Below are positions 6,206 to 6,456 of a stretch of 6,456 nt of DNA, piece by piece. The notes under the pieces are model-generated. The model worked only from the letters and a program-made list of their open reading frames with translations, did not search any database and had not been told where the DNA came from. Positions within the stretch are counted from its first letter, which is position 1, and every line of letters begins with the position of its first letter. The DNA comes from an uncultured Opitutaceae bacterium (GTDB taxonomy: Bacteria > Verrucomicrobiota > Verrucomicrobiia > Opitutales > Opitutaceae), in the NCBI GenBank assembly GCA_937128785.1, contig CAKZMS010000535.1, positions 1-6,456 on the forward strand, in the 5' to 3' direction. Both the position numbers and the translations under genes were made by a program.

Positions 6206-6456
6206 ATGCCCCGATCTTCACCCATGAAACCCGTAACCACTCAGATGCCCGTCCCCGCACCGGCGGCCGACTCGGTGGAGGGAAATCGGGCGGATCCGTT
6301 GATCGAGATCGAGGAGCTGGAATTCTACTACGGCGAAAATCGGGCGCTGGATCGGGTCAGTCTGTCGATTCCGCCGAACGAAGTAACGGCGCTCATCGGA
6401 CCATCGGGTTGCGGCAAAACCACCTTGCTGCGCTGTATCAATCGGATGAACGATCT
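6206..6456 (+). CDS. pstB: Phosphate ABC transporter ATP-binding protein PstB (N-terminal part, cut by window end)
   Basis: PstB hydrolyses ATP on the cytoplasmic side to drive phosphate through PstC-PstA. The window contains the first 83 codons of a protein usually near 255-285 residues. Seen here are the PstB-typical [13 protein letters not shown] (40-52), the Walker A motif GPSGCGKTT (65-73) and [10 protein letters not shown] (74-83), a combination characteristic of PstB rather than ABC ATPases in general. Threonine replaces the commoner serine after the Walker lysine, which the motif tolerates. Walker B and the signature motif lie beyond the window. Three in-frame ATGs compete: 6206 (7 bp after pstA), 6224 and 6245; none has a Shine-Dalgarno. 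From 6206 the ATPase domain is preceded by about 30 Pro/Ala-rich residues that E. coli PstB lacks, so one of the later starts may be used. Confidence 0.93.
   Translation, partial: MPRSSPMKPVTTQMPVPAPAADSVEGNRADPLIEIEELEFYYGENRALDRVSLSIPPNEVTALIGPSGCGKTTLLRCINRMND

Overview
The window reads as a stretch of chromosome from a moderately GC-rich Gram-negative bacterium. The best guess is Verrucomicrobiota, probably near Opitutaceae. Three things support this. The secreted protein at 605-2413 ends in a C-terminal module that I recognise from many Opitutaceae and other PVC-group surface proteins. A TonB-dependent receptor shows there is an outer membrane. None of the gene starts has a clear Shine-Dalgarno sequence. 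The taxonomic call is inference from remembered family patterns, not from a search.

Layout, all on the + strand. (1) 1-552 is the C-terminal end of a TonB-dependent outer-membrane receptor. (2) 605-2413 is a 602-residue exported right-handed beta-helix-type protein, 52 bp downstream and probably in the same transcript. (3) A very strong intrinsic terminator at 2438-2474 closes that unit. (4) From 2569 to the window end lies a pst high-affinity phosphate uptake operon: pstS (periplasmic phosphate-binding protein), a 164-bp gap with GC-rich hairpins, pstC and pstA (the two membrane permeases, 4 bp apart), then the start of pstB (ATPase, 7 bp after pstA), cut by the window edge. No RNA genes, mobile elements or CRISPR arrays are visible, and no gene-free stretch exceeds 164 bp.

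How the parts work together. PstS captures orthophosphate in the periplasm and hands it to the PstC-PstA channel, which PstB drives by ATP hydrolysis. The receptor and beta-helix protein next door suggest a matching outer-membrane step, in which a phosphorus-containing ligand is captured at the cell surface and pumped into the periplasm by TonB. This link rests on adjacency only, and the terminator shows that the two units can be transcribed separately.

The most unusual points are a roughly 200-residue periplasmic insertion in PstC, a smaller insertion at the equivalent place in PstA, the pairing of receptor and beta-helix protein beside pst, and possible competing hairpins between pstS and pstC.
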